Part shown: positions 53,319 through 63,198 of the stretch, piece by piece
Numbering within the stretch: the first letter of the stretch is position 1
Layout: each line of letters opens with the position of its first letter
Assembly (NCBI GenBank): GCA_003142595.1
Contig: PLMU01000010.1
Span: forward strand, 1 to 64,000
Direction of reading: 5' to 3'
DNA length: 64,000 nt
Origin: Phycisphaerales bacterium
Lineage (GTDB): Bacteria; Planctomycetota; Phycisphaerae; Sedimentisphaerales; UBA12454
Program-made: the position numbers and the translations under genes
The notes under the pieces: generated by a model
Database searches by the model: none
Told to the model about the DNA's origin: nothing
The model's input: only the letters and a program-made list of their open reading frames with translations

Positions 53319-54560
53319 ATGAATCACGAACATCATAATCACAATCATCATCACGAAGCCGAGCAGGAGCCGCAGGTATTTATCGCGGAAATGGACGCCG
53401 GCAGCAAAAGTCTTGCCGAGGCTCTTAGAATCAGTTTTGCTGTTCTAAAGATTATTATGGCTGTCCTTATCGTGCTGTTTTTCACTTCAGGAATTTTTAC
53501 AGTTGCTCCTGACCAGCGTGCAATGGTGCTCAAATTCGGGAAAATCCGCGGCGATACAACCGAGAGCAGAATTCTCGGTCCCGGACTGCATTGGGCGGTT
53601 CCGTATCCTGTCGAAGAAGTAATAAAATTACCCGCAAGAAACACTATCCTGCGAACTGCGATAGATTCATTCTGGTATGACGAAACGACTTCCGGACGTG
53701 CAACGCTTGACCCTGTAGTGGATGGGTATTGTATTACCAGAAATGATACCATTGCGGATTTAAAGGGCGGCAGCGACTATAATATTATCCACGCCAAATG
53801 GCAGCTCACTTATAGAATTTCTGATTGCGAATTGTTTTTCAAAAACATTAATCTGAAAAGACCCGATGCCGGACAAAGTCAGATTGATGTAATACCGCAG
53901 AGCGTAGAACCGTTTTTAAAGGCTGTCGCTTCCGAGGCCATTGTTGTGTCGATGGTGAATTTTAGCATCGATGAGGCTATAAAAAGCGACTCCCGGATGG
54001 CCAAAGATGCCGAAAAACTGCTTCAGAAAAAGCTCGACGATATGAATACCGGAATAGAGGTCGATTCGATACAGCTTACCGCAGTTATATGGCCCAGGCA
54101 GGTCAACGACGCGTTTGTCGCGTCAATAAAGGCCAGCAACGAAGCTGATAAAATGATTCGCGAAGCGAAAGGCTATGCCGAAAGCAAAATCAACGAGGCC
54201 GGCGGAGGCGAAATGATTAATGCGGTACTTTCACCGGATACCAATAGCCAGCAGAGAGAATATTTCTGGAATAATGCTTCCGGAACCGTGCAGCAGACTA
54301 TAGCAGAAGCGAGGGCATACAAAACTAAAGTTGTTGAATCCGCAAAAGCCAACGCCGACTATCTTAAAAAACTTCTGCCGGAATATCAGAAAAGACCGAA
54401 ACTGGTTGTGCAGAGAATATATCAGGATGCGATTGAAGAAGTCCTGAGCAATACACAGGAAACGATAATTGCACAGCCGAGCGGAGATGTTAAAAATAGT
54501 GAATTCAGGGTTATGATAAACAGAGACCCGACTATAGGAAAAGAAAAAGAGAAAAAATGA
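53319..54560 (+). CDS. HflK-like SPFH protein with His-rich N-terminus
   Basis: A 413-residue SPFH/Band-7 protein. The N-terminus MNHEHHNHNHHHE holds seven histidines within ten residues, a possible metal-binding tail on the cytoplasmic side. One membrane span (IIMAVLIVLFFTSGIF) follows, then the SPFH domain (TVAPDQRAMVLKFGKIRGD, LGPGLHWAVPYPVEEV) and a coiled C-terminus. Its stop overlaps the start of a heavy-metal P-type ATPase gene by four bases. The His-rich tail beside a metal transporter hints at a shared metal theme. Confidence 0.88.
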   Translation: MNHEHHNHNHHHEAEQEPQVFIAEMDAGSKSLAEALRISFAVLKIIMAVLIVLFFTSGIFTVAPDQRAMVLKFGKIRGDTTESRILGPGLHWAVPYPVEEVIKLPARNTILRTAIDSFWYDETTSGRATLDPVVDGYCITRNDTIADLKGGSDYNIIHAKWQLTYRISDCELFFKNINLKRPDAGQSQIDVIPQSVEPFLKAVASEAIVVSMVNFSIDEAIKSDSRMAKDAEKLLQKKLDDMNTGIEVDSIQLTAVIWPRQVNDAFVASIKASNEADKMIREAKGYAESKINEAGGGEMINAVLSPDTNSQQREYFWNNASGTVQQTIAEARAYKTKVVESAKANADYLKKLLPEYQKRPKLVVQRIYQDAIEEVLSNTQETIIAQPSGDVKNSEFRVMINRDPTIGKEKEKK

Positions 54561-56530
54561 CACATAGAGCATTACAATTAGCGGAATATGAAGTAGATGC
54601 CGCAAAGACGCATCGCAAACAGGTTCGAGTCAGCTTGGCATTGGCCGGGACGCTGCTTGGTGGAATGCTTCTGTTGAACAGTTTGATTTCGCCGATTTTT
54701 TACGGCAAAAATCCTTCTTTCTATGTCGGCACCGAGCCGGAGGTTAAGGAACTGCTGGCAATGCTTGCAGCGATACTGCTGGGAGCGCCGGTTATTATCC
54801 ATTCGATAAAATCTGTTATGCGTGGTGATATGCATATGGATGAGCTGGTTGCTCTGGCGATAATTGCCGCCTTTGCTACCGGCGATTATGTCGCCGCGAG
54901 CGTTGTGGCATTCTTTCTGCTGCTCAGCGAGCTTGTCGAGACGCGAACTGCGCTTGGGGCCAGAGCCGCGATTGAATCGCTTATCAAACTTACGCCTACA
55001 AAGGCCTCGCTGCTCGATTCTGGCGGCGGCGAAAAACAAATCAGCGCCAGCCAGTTAAAATGCGATGACATTATCAGGATAAGGCCCGGCGATAATATTG
55101 CTGCCGACGGCGAAGTTATAAAAGGATTAAGCTCTGTCAATGAAGCGACAATTACAGGAGAATCGCTGCCTGTCGATAAGGTTCCCGGAATGCAGGTTTT
55201 TGCCGGCACGAACAATCTTACCGGCGTGCTTGATATAAAGGTTACACGGGCCGGAAAAGATACGACGCTTGGAAAAGTCCAGTCGCTTATCCTCCAGGCT
55301 GAACATACAAAGATACCTATTATGCGTATAATCGACAGGTATGTAAAATGGTACATACCGACTATATTAATGGTATCCGCAATTATTTGGTTTTTTACAA
55401 GAAATGTGAATCGTGCGATTGGCGCTCTTGTCGTTTCCTGTCCGTGCGCGTTGATTCTTGCGACGCCGACTGCGATGGTAGCGGCTTTGTCCGCTTCGGC
55501 AAGGCTGGGTATCCTTATAAAGAAAGTCGCCGACCTCGAACTTGCCGGCAGAATTACAGCGATGGTCTTCGATAAGACCGGAACTCTGACGACAGGCCAG
55601 CTTTATGTAACAAAACTTACGCCTGCCGAGGGCATTGAGCCGGCGGAACTTTTAAAATTCGCTGCTTCAGCCGAACAGATGAGTAAACATCCGGCCGCAA
55701 GGGCGCTGCAAACGGTCGCCAAAGAAGCGAACTTGTCGCTGATTATGCCGGGCGATTTTTCTGAGACGCCTGGAAAAGGCGTAAAAGCTTCTGTTGACGG
55801 AGCAAAGATTTTTGTCGGGCGGGATACTTTCCTGCACGAAAATGGCATAGATACTTCTACGGTGCCGGACCCCGCATTGCACGAAGAGCAGGGGTTTAGC
55901 ACTTTATACGTCGGTAAAGATAAAAAATGTATTGGCTGGATAGGCCTGCAGGATAAGACCCGGCCGGAAGCGAGATTTGCGGTTGAGCAATTGATTGACA
56001 CGGGTGTAAGGCGTATAACGATGCTCACCGGCGATAGGGAGGAAGTTGCCAAAAGAGTCGCCTCTGAGCTCGGATGCACAGATGTTAAGGCGAAATGCCT
56101 GCCGCAGGACAAACTTGCTATTGTTGAACAGATGAAAAAAGACGGATTTGTCGTCGCGGTGGTCGGCGATGGAATAAATGACGCACCGGCTCTTGCCAGC
56201 GGCGACTTGGGCATTGCGATGGGCGCTGCGGGCAGCGATGTCGCTATAAACTCAGCGTCAATAGCACTTATGAGCAGCGACCTTAAGAGACTGCCGTTTC
56301 TGGTTAAACTTTCAAGAAAAACGACAGCGGTTATAAATCAGAATTTGTTATTCGGAATTCTGTTTATAATCCTTGGCGTTTCGGCTTCCGCTATCGGCTG
56401 GCTGCCGCTGATTTACGCGGCTCTGCTGCACTTTGTTGGTTCGCTGGTTGTAGTATTCAACAGCGCCAGATTGGTGCGATACGGCGAAGAGCTTGAACCG
56501 CATAACTATACTCCGGCGGCGAATATTTAA
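54557..56530 (+). CDS. Heavy-metal translocating P1B-type ATPase
   Basis: Metal-exporting P-type ATPase of 657 residues. The ion-binding CPC is in VSCPCALILATPTAM (~295), the phosphorylated Asp in FDKTGTLTTG (~339), and the nucleotide-binding and hinge motifs GESLP, SKHPAARAL and GDGINDAPAL are present. No N-terminal metal-binding (HMA) domain is visible. The last span region LLHFVGSLVVVFNSARLVR has a His in place of the usual Cd/Zn or Cu pattern, so the metal cannot be named. It is coupled to the His-tailed SPFH gene. Confidence 0.92.
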   Translation: MTHRALQLAEYEVDAAKTHRKQVRVSLALAGTLLGGMLLLNSLISPIFYGKNPSFYVGTEPEVKELLAMLAAILLGAPVIIHSIKSVMRGDMHMDELVALAIIAAFATGDYVAASVVAFFLLLSELVETRTALGARAAIESLIKLTPTKASLLDSGGGEKQISASQLKCDDIIRIRPGDNIAADGEVIKGLSSVNEATITGESLPVDKVPGMQVFAGTNNLTGVLDIKVTRAGKDTTLGKVQSLILQAEHTKIPIMRIIDRYVKWYIPTILMVSAIIWFFTRNVNRAIGALVVSCPCALILATPTAMVAALSASARLGILIKKVADLELAGRITAMVFDKTGTLTTGQLYVTKLTPAEGIEPAELLKFAASAEQMSKHPAARALQTVAKEANLSLIMPGDFSETPGKGVKASVDGAKIFVGRDTFLHENGIDTSTVPDPALHEEQGFSTLYVGKDKKCIGWIGLQDKTRPEARFAVEQLIDTGVRRITMLTGDREEVAKRVASELGCTDVKAKCLPQDKLAIVEQMKKDGFVVAVVGDGINDAPALASGDLGIAMGAAGSDVAINSASIALMSSDLKRLPFLVKLSRKTTAVINQNLLFGILFIILGVSASAIGWLPLIYAALLHFVGSLVVVFNSARLVRYGEELEPHNYTPAANI

Positions 56531-56579
56531 TTAAATTTTTCATACCGGAATTTAATCTTTCTGATTTTGAGAGGGTATT

Positions 56580-57800
56580 TTGACTGCGAAAGACGGACAA
56601 TTTGTAATAGAGACATTTTCATTAACCAAAATCTTTGCCGACTGGTGGGGCAGAAGCAGGGTTGTGGCCGTTGACAATCTCAATATAAAGGTCAGGAACA
56701 ACCAGGTGTTCGGACTCCTGGGGCCCAACGGCTCGGGAAAGACAACGATTCTTAAAATGCTGCTTGGTCTTCTGCATCCGACAAAAGGAAAAGCGATTGT
56801 GCTGGGCGGAGACAGCAAAGACCCCAGAATAAGCGCTCAAATCGGATTTCTGCCTGAAGAATCGTATCTCTATTCGTATCTGAACGCCAGGGAAACGCTG
56901 GATTTTTACGGCTGCCTTTTCGGCTTGAACAGCAGGGTTCGAAAAGCCCGAATTGATGCGCTGCTCGATATGGTGGGACTGGCGGGAATGGCAAACAGGC
57001 CGATCGGAACTTTTTCAAAGGGTATGGCAAGAAGAATCGGACTTGCTCAGGCTCTTATAAATGACCCGAAACTTCTTATCCTCGATGAGCCGACAAGCGG
57101 ACTTGACCCTATCGGAACAAGACAGATTAAAGACCTCATCGTTGAGCTTGCAAAACGCGGAAAAACTGTTTTGCTTAGCAGTCATCTGCTGGCCGATGCT
57201 GAGGAAGTCTGCGACCATGTCGCTATAATGTACGGCGGCCTGGTGCAAAGAGAAGGAAGCGTTGAGGAGCTGCTCGAAAGAAAAGATAAAACTCAGATTA
57301 CAACAAATGTCCTGACCGACAGGGCAATAGAACAGATAAAACGAATTGTCGAAAAGGACGGCGGAGAGTTCGAAATTAAACCGCCGATGCAGAAACTCGA
57401 ATCCTTTTTTATTGATATTGTCAGACAGGCCCAGCAGCAGCAAAAGCCTACAAGCGGCGCGGTAAATCGTATTGAGGCTACCGATGCACAAAGAGTTGCT
57501 GCCGTCTCGGATGTGCTCGACAGACTTGTTGCCGCGAAGATTGAACCGAATAAAAAAACTCAGCAGGCCGAAGCTGAAACAATCGAAGCAGGGCCTGATT
57601 TAGATGTTTTAAGCAAATTGGCTCAGCAGGCTTCGCAGAAGATATCCGAACCTGTTGAACAAAAATCGCTGGAAGAAAACGAGCCTCAATCCCAGGATGG
57701 CATAAAAAAAGACCTTCTCAACGAGCTTACAAAACCAAAAGATTTGACAGAACAGCTCAAAAAGAAGGACAAAAATGCTCAGGAGAAGGAAAATGAGTAG
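56580..57800 (+). CDS. ABC transporter ATP-binding protein with long C-terminal extension
   Basis: ATPase of an ABC-2 export system, 406 residues. The nucleotide-binding domain (~1-240) has Walker A LLGPNGSGKTTILKML, signature FSKGMARRIGLAQAL and Walker B LLILDEPTSGLDP. Residues ~240-406 are an acidic, Gln- and Lys-rich extension not usual for the family. The start is TTG, preceded by GAGAGGG. The permease gene starts eight bases before its stop, so the two proteins form one transporter. Substrate unknown. Confidence 0.9.
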   Translation: MTAKDGQFVIETFSLTKIFADWWGRSRVVAVDNLNIKVRNNQVFGLLGPNGSGKTTILKMLLGLLHPTKGKAIVLGGDSKDPRISAQIGFLPEESYLYSYLNARETLDFYGCLFGLNSRVRKARIDALLDMVGLAGMANRPIGTFSKGMARRIGLAQALINDPKLLILDEPTSGLDPIGTRQIKDLIVELAKRGKTVLLSSHLLADAEEVCDHVAIMYGGLVQREGSVEELLERKDKTQITTNVLTDRAIEQIKRIVEKDGGEFEIKPPMQKLESFFIDIVRQAQQQQKPTSGAVNRIEATDAQRVAAVSDVLDRLVAAKIEPNKKTQQAEAETIEAGPDLDVLSKLAQQASQKISEPVEQKSLEENEPQSQDGIKKDLLNELTKPKDLTEQLKKKDKNAQEKENE

Positions 57801-59166
57801 GGTCTGGGCTGTTGCCAAAAACAGCTTTGTCTCTGCGATGAGGATGAAGACGGCAATAGTCTTTATGCTGCTGTTGATTATTTTGCTGCCGATTATGAGT
57901 ATTACAAGCACAGGCGACGGCACAATAAAAGGACGGATACAGAGTTTTATCAGTTATGGTCTCGGCCTTACGGGTTTGCTGCTGTCGATTCTTACAATTA
58001 TCGTGTCCTGCTACACCTTAAGCAGCGATATTAAGCATAAACAGATTTACACCGTTGTTACCAAGCCGATTAGACGCTTTGAATTGATACTCGGCAAGGT
58101 GCTTGGGGTAGTAGTTCTGGATTTGCTGCTTTTGTTTGTGTTTTCAACCGTAATTTATTCGCTGACGCTGCAGATACCCCGGCTATCAAAGGTCAAAGGC
58201 GATGACCTTGACGTGCTTAATAACGAGTTTTTTACCGCCAGAGCGTCATTGAAAGTTAATTTTGACCAGCAGATATTAGAAGCTCGCGCAAACGACGCAT
58301 ATAATGAGATGCGGCGTTCCGGGCAGCTGGACGAGTCGAAAAACAAACAGCAAATTATAAATGAAATGGTTGAAGCGGGACAATATAGTATGCACTCTGC
58401 TGCGCCCAGCGGAATGGTTTTGTGGGAGTTTAACAACGTAAAACCGCGGGACCCCAATGATAGTCTTTTTATTCGTTTTAAATTTGAGGCTTCAATTCCT
58501 CCGCCCGACAAGAACATTTACGGTGTCTGGTATGTCGGAGATTATCGGCAGATTAAATATGGACAGGAAAGGATGAAGACCCCGATTTACGTTACTCCGC
58601 GCAAAGAAGTGGTTAAGGCTGTCCATGAATTCCAGGTGCCTGCCAGTGCTGTAGCTCCAGACGGTTATCTGGCGGTTGTTTTTTATAATGACCCTATCAA
58701 CGACACAACGGTTATATTCCCGCAGGAAGACGGTTTCGAGGTCCTCTATAAGGCCGGAGGTTTTGGGACGAATTATGTGCGGGCTGTGCTTCTTGTTTTC
58801 GCCAGGCTTGTTTTCTTTGCCGTTCTTGGCGTCTCGCTTTCCACCTGGCTGGGGTTTCCCGTGGCTGTGCTTTGCAGTCTTGCGTTCTTTTTTACCGGTG
58901 TGATAAACGGTTTTATTGTCGGCTCCTTTTCTTACCTCGGGACTAATGTTTCACTTTTCTACAAATATACAGTTGAGCCGTTAATTTGGCTTCTGCCGAA
59001 ATTTGACCAGGATTACAATGTCAGCAAATATATTATCGACGCCAGGCTGATAAAGACCGGCTTCCTGATTTTTGCCATAGGCGCTCTTGCGGTAAAGGCG
59101 GCTGTTCTGCTGATAGCGGGCTTTATTATTTTTGCCCGACGTGAAATAGCGAAAGTTATTGTGTAA
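57793..59166 (+). CDS. ABC-2 type transporter permease
   Basis: Membrane subunit of ~457 residues. Spans are near residues 20-45, 60-80 and 100-125, followed by a large extracytoplasmic domain (~130-330) and three to four spans at the C-terminus. DIKHKQIYTVVTKPIRRFEL is the coupling segment. The ATG at 57793 follows AGGAGAAGG; an in-frame ATG six codons earlier lies before that ribosome site. It overlaps the ATPase gene by eight bases and precedes a membrane-anchored helical protein by about 10 bases, and all three may form one complex. Confidence 0.88.
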   Translation: MSRVWAVAKNSFVSAMRMKTAIVFMLLLIILLPIMSITSTGDGTIKGRIQSFISYGLGLTGLLLSILTIIVSCYTLSSDIKHKQIYTVVTKPIRRFELILGKVLGVVVLDLLLLFVFSTVIYSLTLQIPRLSKVKGDDLDVLNNEFFTARASLKVNFDQQILEARANDAYNEMRRSGQLDESKNKQQIINEMVEAGQYSMHSAAPSGMVLWEFNNVKPRDPNDSLFIRFKFEASIPPPDKNIYGVWYVGDYRQIKYGQERMKTPIYVTPRKEVVKAVHEFQVPASAVAPDGYLAVVFYNDPINDTTVIFPQEDGFEVLYKAGGFGTNYVRAVLLVFARLVFFAVLGVSLSTWLGFPVAVLCSLAFFFTGVINGFIVGSFSYLGTNVSLFYKYTVEPLIWLLPKFDQDYNVSKYIIDARLIKTGFLIFAIGALAVKAAVLLIAGFIIFARREIAKVIV

Positions 59167-59178
59167 TGATTGAACTTT

Positions 59179-60999
59179 ATGCGGCTTCGTGAAATTATTA
59201 TTTGTGTTTTATGTGTGCTTGCTGCTGCGGGGCTGCTTTTTATCGGCTCACAGAGACTCGATAGAATTAATGCTCAGCGGAGCGAAATGAAATTGGTTAT
59301 TAATGAGCCGCTGGAGAACGCTCCGCCTTCGCTGGCCTTTGCTACTGTTGCGATGGGTGCCTTTCGCGGACTTATCGTCGATATTCTCTGGATACGAGCC
59401 GACCAGCTGAAGGAAGATGGTAAATTCTTCGACGCTAAACAGCTTGCCGAGTGGATTACGCTCCTTCAACCGAGGTTCGCTGCCGTCTGGGATTTTCATG
59501 CCTGGAATATGGCTTATAATATTTCTGCGGCAATTCCCGCTTCCCGCCCCCAGGAACGCTGGCAGTGGGTCAAAAACGGCTATGAGCTGATCAGGGACAA
59601 AGGCATTGAAAAAAATCCCAGAAACCTAGAACTTTATCGTCAGCTTGCCTTAATTTTCCAGCACAAAATCGGCAATGTTATGGATGATTGCCATAAATAT
59701 TATAAACTCCAGCTTTATCATGCGATGAAGCCGATGCTGGGACCTGGGACTCAGGACTATTATATTAAACTATCCCAGGCTCCGGAAAATATTGAACAGG
59801 TTCTCTCCCAGCCTGATATCGCTAAATTTGTCGGCGAGCTTGCCGCGACGGATGCCGACTTTGCAAAGCCGCAGGAGCTTGTGAATAATTATCTTACCCT
59901 TCGTCAGCAGCCGGCTAAATTCCCTGAAAAAACATTTGAAGTTATCAATAAATACAGGAAAACTGAAACCCTTGAAAAATTCGACCTGTTCGCTAAAGCT
60001 TATTACCTCAGAACCGTATGGAAACTTGAACCCCGGCTGATGGTAATGTTGAACGAAAAATACGGTCCAATCGATATCAAGGACCCGAACAAAGTTTCGC
60101 CGCTGGACTGGACTCTTCCGGATGTTCATGCGATGTATTGGGCGGCTCTGGGACTGCAAAAGGTGGATAAAAAATATACCTTCGAGAAACTTAACACCGA
60201 TAGAATCGTTTTCCACAGTATTCAGGACCTTTACACCCGCGGAAAAATGATTATTTATACCTCGCGGGCACCGGCCAGAGACGACCCTTGCAGCATCACC
60301 GAACAGGAAAGCGTATTTCTGTTTCCAGACCTCAGAATGTTCGACAGATACGACCAGGTTTTGAGGGCCTTAATGAAAGAATATTCCGAGACCGGCGGTG
60401 ACCCTAACATGCTTACAGTTGCGCACAAAAATTTTATGAAAAGAGCGGTTTTACTGTTTTATCAGGCAGGCCATATAGATAAGGCTCTGAAAATATACAA
60501 TACACTCAGAAAGGAATATCCAGACAGTGAGGTACAGGTCTCTTTGACAGAGTATGCCAGAACCAGGCTGCTTCATGAACTCCAGGGTATCGGCATGGGC
60601 GATGCTACGCAAATTGTTACGCTTATGCTCCATGAGGCATATTATCGATATGCCGTAGGCGATGACGATGAGGCGTTCGGCAGAGAAAAAATGGCTAAGG
60701 AAGTATATGATTCCTATCAGAAAAGTGCCGATAGCGAGGCAAGCGACAGGGCAGCTTTGCCTGATTTTAATATTATGCGGTATATTGGACTGTCCAGTTT
60801 TCTCAACGATGTCAGGTACCCCAATGATTTGAAGCAATCGTTAATGAATCGGATTCGCATTGAAAGACCCGACCTTTATAAAAAATTGGAGGAGCAGGAA
60901 TCTACTATTATCCAGCAAATGCAGCAACAACAAAGCCAGCAGCAAGATGAGCAGCAGCCAAGCGAACAGCAGGCCCAGCCGCAGGGCGAACAGAAATGA
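59179..60999 (+). CDS. Conserved membrane-anchored helical (TPR-like) protein
   Basis: A 606-residue protein with one N-terminal membrane span (IIICVLCVLAAAGLLFIG). The conserved-looking segment RGLIVDILWIRADQLKEDGK is followed by repeated helical pairs resembling tetratricopeptide repeats (LAEWITLLQPRFAAVWDFHA; HIDKALKIYNTLRKEYPDSE). The last ~35 residues are Gln-rich. I recognise the type as a hypothetical protein recurring in planctomycetes beside ABC-2 exporters, from memory and unverified. An in-frame TTG three codons upstream is an alternative start. Its stop overlaps the helicase start by four bases. Confidence 0.75.
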   Translation: MRLREIIICVLCVLAAAGLLFIGSQRLDRINAQRSEMKLVINEPLENAPPSLAFATVAMGAFRGLIVDILWIRADQLKEDGKFFDAKQLAEWITLLQPRFAAVWDFHAWNMAYNISAAIPASRPQERWQWVKNGYELIRDKGIEKNPRNLELYRQLALIFQHKIGNVMDDCHKYYKLQLYHAMKPMLGPGTQDYYIKLSQAPENIEQVLSQPDIAKFVGELAATDADFAKPQELVNNYLTLRQQPAKFPEKTFEVINKYRKTETLEKFDLFAKAYYLRTVWKLEPRLMVMLNEKYGPIDIKDPNKVSPLDWTLPDVHAMYWAALGLQKVDKKYTFEKLNTDRIVFHSIQDLYTRGKMIIYTSRAPARDDPCSITEQESVFLFPDLRMFDRYDQVLRALMKEYSETGGDPNMLTVAHKNFMKRAVLLFYQAGHIDKALKIYNTLRKEYPDSEVQVSLTEYARTRLLHELQGIGMGDATQIVTLMLHEAYYRYAVGDDDEAFGREKMAKEVYDSYQKSADSEASDRAALPDFNIMRYIGLSSFLNDVRYPNDLKQSLMNRIRIERPDLYKKLEEQESTIIQQMQQQQSQQQDEQQPSEQQAQPQGEQK

Positions 61000-63194
61000 G
61001 CTCGCTGGTTTCAATTGCGGAAAATTTAACTTGTGCGCAGAAACAGGCCGTCTTTCATAAAGACGGCCCTTTACTTGTTATTGCAGGACCCGGCAGCGGT
61101 AAAACACGCGTTATTACTCATAGGATAGCCGCCCTGGTTAAACAGGACGTTTTGCCTTCTAATATCTGCGCGGTTACTTTTACAAACAAAGCCGCCGATG
61201 AAATGCGGCAAAGAGTTCTGGCGATGAATGTCCCGCAGGGTGTGCATTTAAGCACTTTTCATTCGCTCTGCGTCAGGATTCTGCGAAAATTCAACGAGGC
61301 TGTGGCCATTGCCCCGGCGTTCAGTATTTATGACGAGTCCGAACAGAAAAAATGTATAAAAGAGGCTGTAAAAGCGGCCCAGCTCGATTCGAAAAATTTC
61401 CCGCCCGCTGCTATGCTCGAAACAATATCGCGTCTGAAAAATAATCTCCAGGACGTCGCGACTTTTGAAGCCAATAACGGCGGCGATTACTTTTCGCAGT
61501 GTGTCCTGAAGATTTATAAGGGCTACCAAAAGATACTTGAAAAAAATAATGCTCTTGATTTCGACGATTTGCTTCTTAAGACGGCATTTTTACTAAGAAA
61601 TTTTCCTGATATCAGAAAACAATTAAATGACCGGTTCAAATACCTGATGATTGACGAATATCAGGATACCAATCACGCCCAGTATCAGATTGCAAAAGGC
61701 CTGGCAGCCGAACACAACAATATCTGTGTAACCGGCGACCCCGACCAGTCGATTTACGGCTGGCGAGGAGCGGATATCGGCAATATTCTCGCCTTTGAAC
61801 ATGATTGGCCGGATGCTACTGTTGTAAAACTGGAAGAAAACTTCAGAAGTATGCCGGAGATTCTTACGGTCGCAGACAGGCTCATTGTCGCAAACAAAAG
61901 CAGAAAACAAAAAAAGCTTTTGCCGGTAAAATCTGCCGGCGGAGAAATTGTCGTCCGCTGCCTCGAGGACGAGCAGGCCGAAGCGGAATTTATTGCTCAA
62001 TATACAAAGAAGATTCTTGATTCCGGCACCGATGCCAACAAGATAGCGATTTTTTACCGCGTCAACTCTATGAGCAGGGCGATTGAAGAGGCTTTTGTGG
62101 TCAATCGCATTCCATATCAGATTATACGCGGCGTTGAATTTTATAACCGAAAGGAAATCAGGGATATCCTGGCGTATCTGAAGCTGATTGTAAATCCCTC
62201 CGACGACCATGCTCTTGAAAGGACAATAAATTCTCCTGCAAGAGGTATTGGGCAAACAACTATTTCCAAACTTGCTGAGTATGCCGCGGCGAAAAGTACG
62301 AGTATTTATCAGGTTGTCAAAGACTGCTCGGAAATAAATTTGATATCGGCAGCCGTGAAGATTAAACTTAAGGCGTTTGCTGATATGATTGAAAATTTCA
62401 AAAATGATTTGGCTCAGCCCGCTGCGGTTTTTATTGAAAATGTTTTCAAGGCAAGCGGATTGTATGAATCTTTAAAGGCCGAAGCTGCCAAAGAAGCTTA
62501 CAGCAAAGCCCCGCCGATTGACAATGTTTCCGAGCTGATAAATTCCGCAAGGCGATTTGACCAGCAGCAGGGCGGAAACCTTGTTGATTTTCTCCAGCAT
62601 ATTGCCCTGTTCAGCGATACTGATACTTATGACGCCAGAAGCGGTAAGGTTTCGCTGATGACGCTGCATTGTGCAAAGGGTCTTGAATTTGAAAATGTCG
62701 TTATCGCCGGCCTTGAGCAGGGAATTTTGCCGCACGAAAGAAGCTCTGATAGTCCTTCTGACCTCGAAGAGGAAAGAAGATTATTTTTTGTGGGTATTAC
62801 ACGGGCAAAAAAACGGCTTGCTGTAACGCGCTGCAGGTATCGAACAATACACGGGCAATTGACAAGGACGATTATGTCGCCGTTCCTTTTCGATGCCGCT
62901 CTTGAATCGCAGGAAATTATTGAAGAAAAGTCGGATTTGGATTATGATGAAAGCGACAAGCAGGATTCTTATCAGGAACCGGCTCCGAAGGCCGCTGAGG
63001 TAAATGTTGCTGGTAATGATTTTGCTGTCGGCCGGCTTGTCTCGCATAAAAAGTTTGGAACCGGCAGAATTAAGGAATTGCACAATCTGGGTGCCGACAG
63101 TATTGTTGTTGTAGAATTTAAAAGCGGCACAGTCAAGCCGCTGATGTTGAAATATGCTAATTTAACTATTATTGGGCAAAAGCAGGAGCATTGA
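60996..63194 (+). CDS. UvrD/PcrA-family ATP-dependent DNA helicase
   Basis: Superfamily 1A 3'-5' helicase of 732 residues acting in DNA repair and replication. The motifs appear in order: Q motif LTCAQKQAV, Walker A AGPGSGKTRVITHRIAALV, DEYQDTNHAQYQ, GDPDQSIYGWRGADIGNI, LEENFRS, TLHCAKGLEFENVVI and VGITRAKKRL. The C-terminal VGRLVSHKKFGTGRIKEL is the PcrA/UvrD tail that contacts RNA polymerase in relatives. It is coupled to the upstream gene by ATGA and lies five bases before pgi. Confidence 0.95.
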   Translation: MSSLVSIAENLTCAQKQAVFHKDGPLLVIAGPGSGKTRVITHRIAALVKQDVLPSNICAVTFTNKAADEMRQRVLAMNVPQGVHLSTFHSLCVRILRKFNEAVAIAPAFSIYDESEQKKCIKEAVKAAQLDSKNFPPAAMLETISRLKNNLQDVATFEANNGGDYFSQCVLKIYKGYQKILEKNNALDFDDLLLKTAFLLRNFPDIRKQLNDRFKYLMIDEYQDTNHAQYQIAKGLAAEHNNICVTGDPDQSIYGWRGADIGNILAFEHDWPDATVVKLEENFRSMPEILTVADRLIVANKSRKQKKLLPVKSAGGEIVVRCLEDEQAEAEFIAQYTKKILDSGTDANKIAIFYRVNSMSRAIEEAFVVNRIPYQIIRGVEFYNRKEIRDILAYLKLIVNPSDDHALERTINSPARGIGQTTISKLAEYAAAKSTSIYQVVKDCSEINLISAAVKIKLKAFADMIENFKNDLAQPAAVFIENVFKASGLYESLKAEAAKEAYSKAPPIDNVSELINSARRFDQQQGGNLVDFLQHIALFSDTDTYDARSGKVSLMTLHCAKGLEFENVVIAGLEQGILPHERSSDSPSDLEEERRLFFVGITRAKKRLAVTRCRYRTIHGQLTRTIMSPFLFDAALESQEIIEEKSDLDYDESDKQDSYQEPAPKAAEVNVAGNDFAVGRLVSHKKFGTGRIKELHNLGADSIVVVEFKSGTVKPLMLKYANLTIIGQKQEH

Positions 63195-63198
63195 CAAT

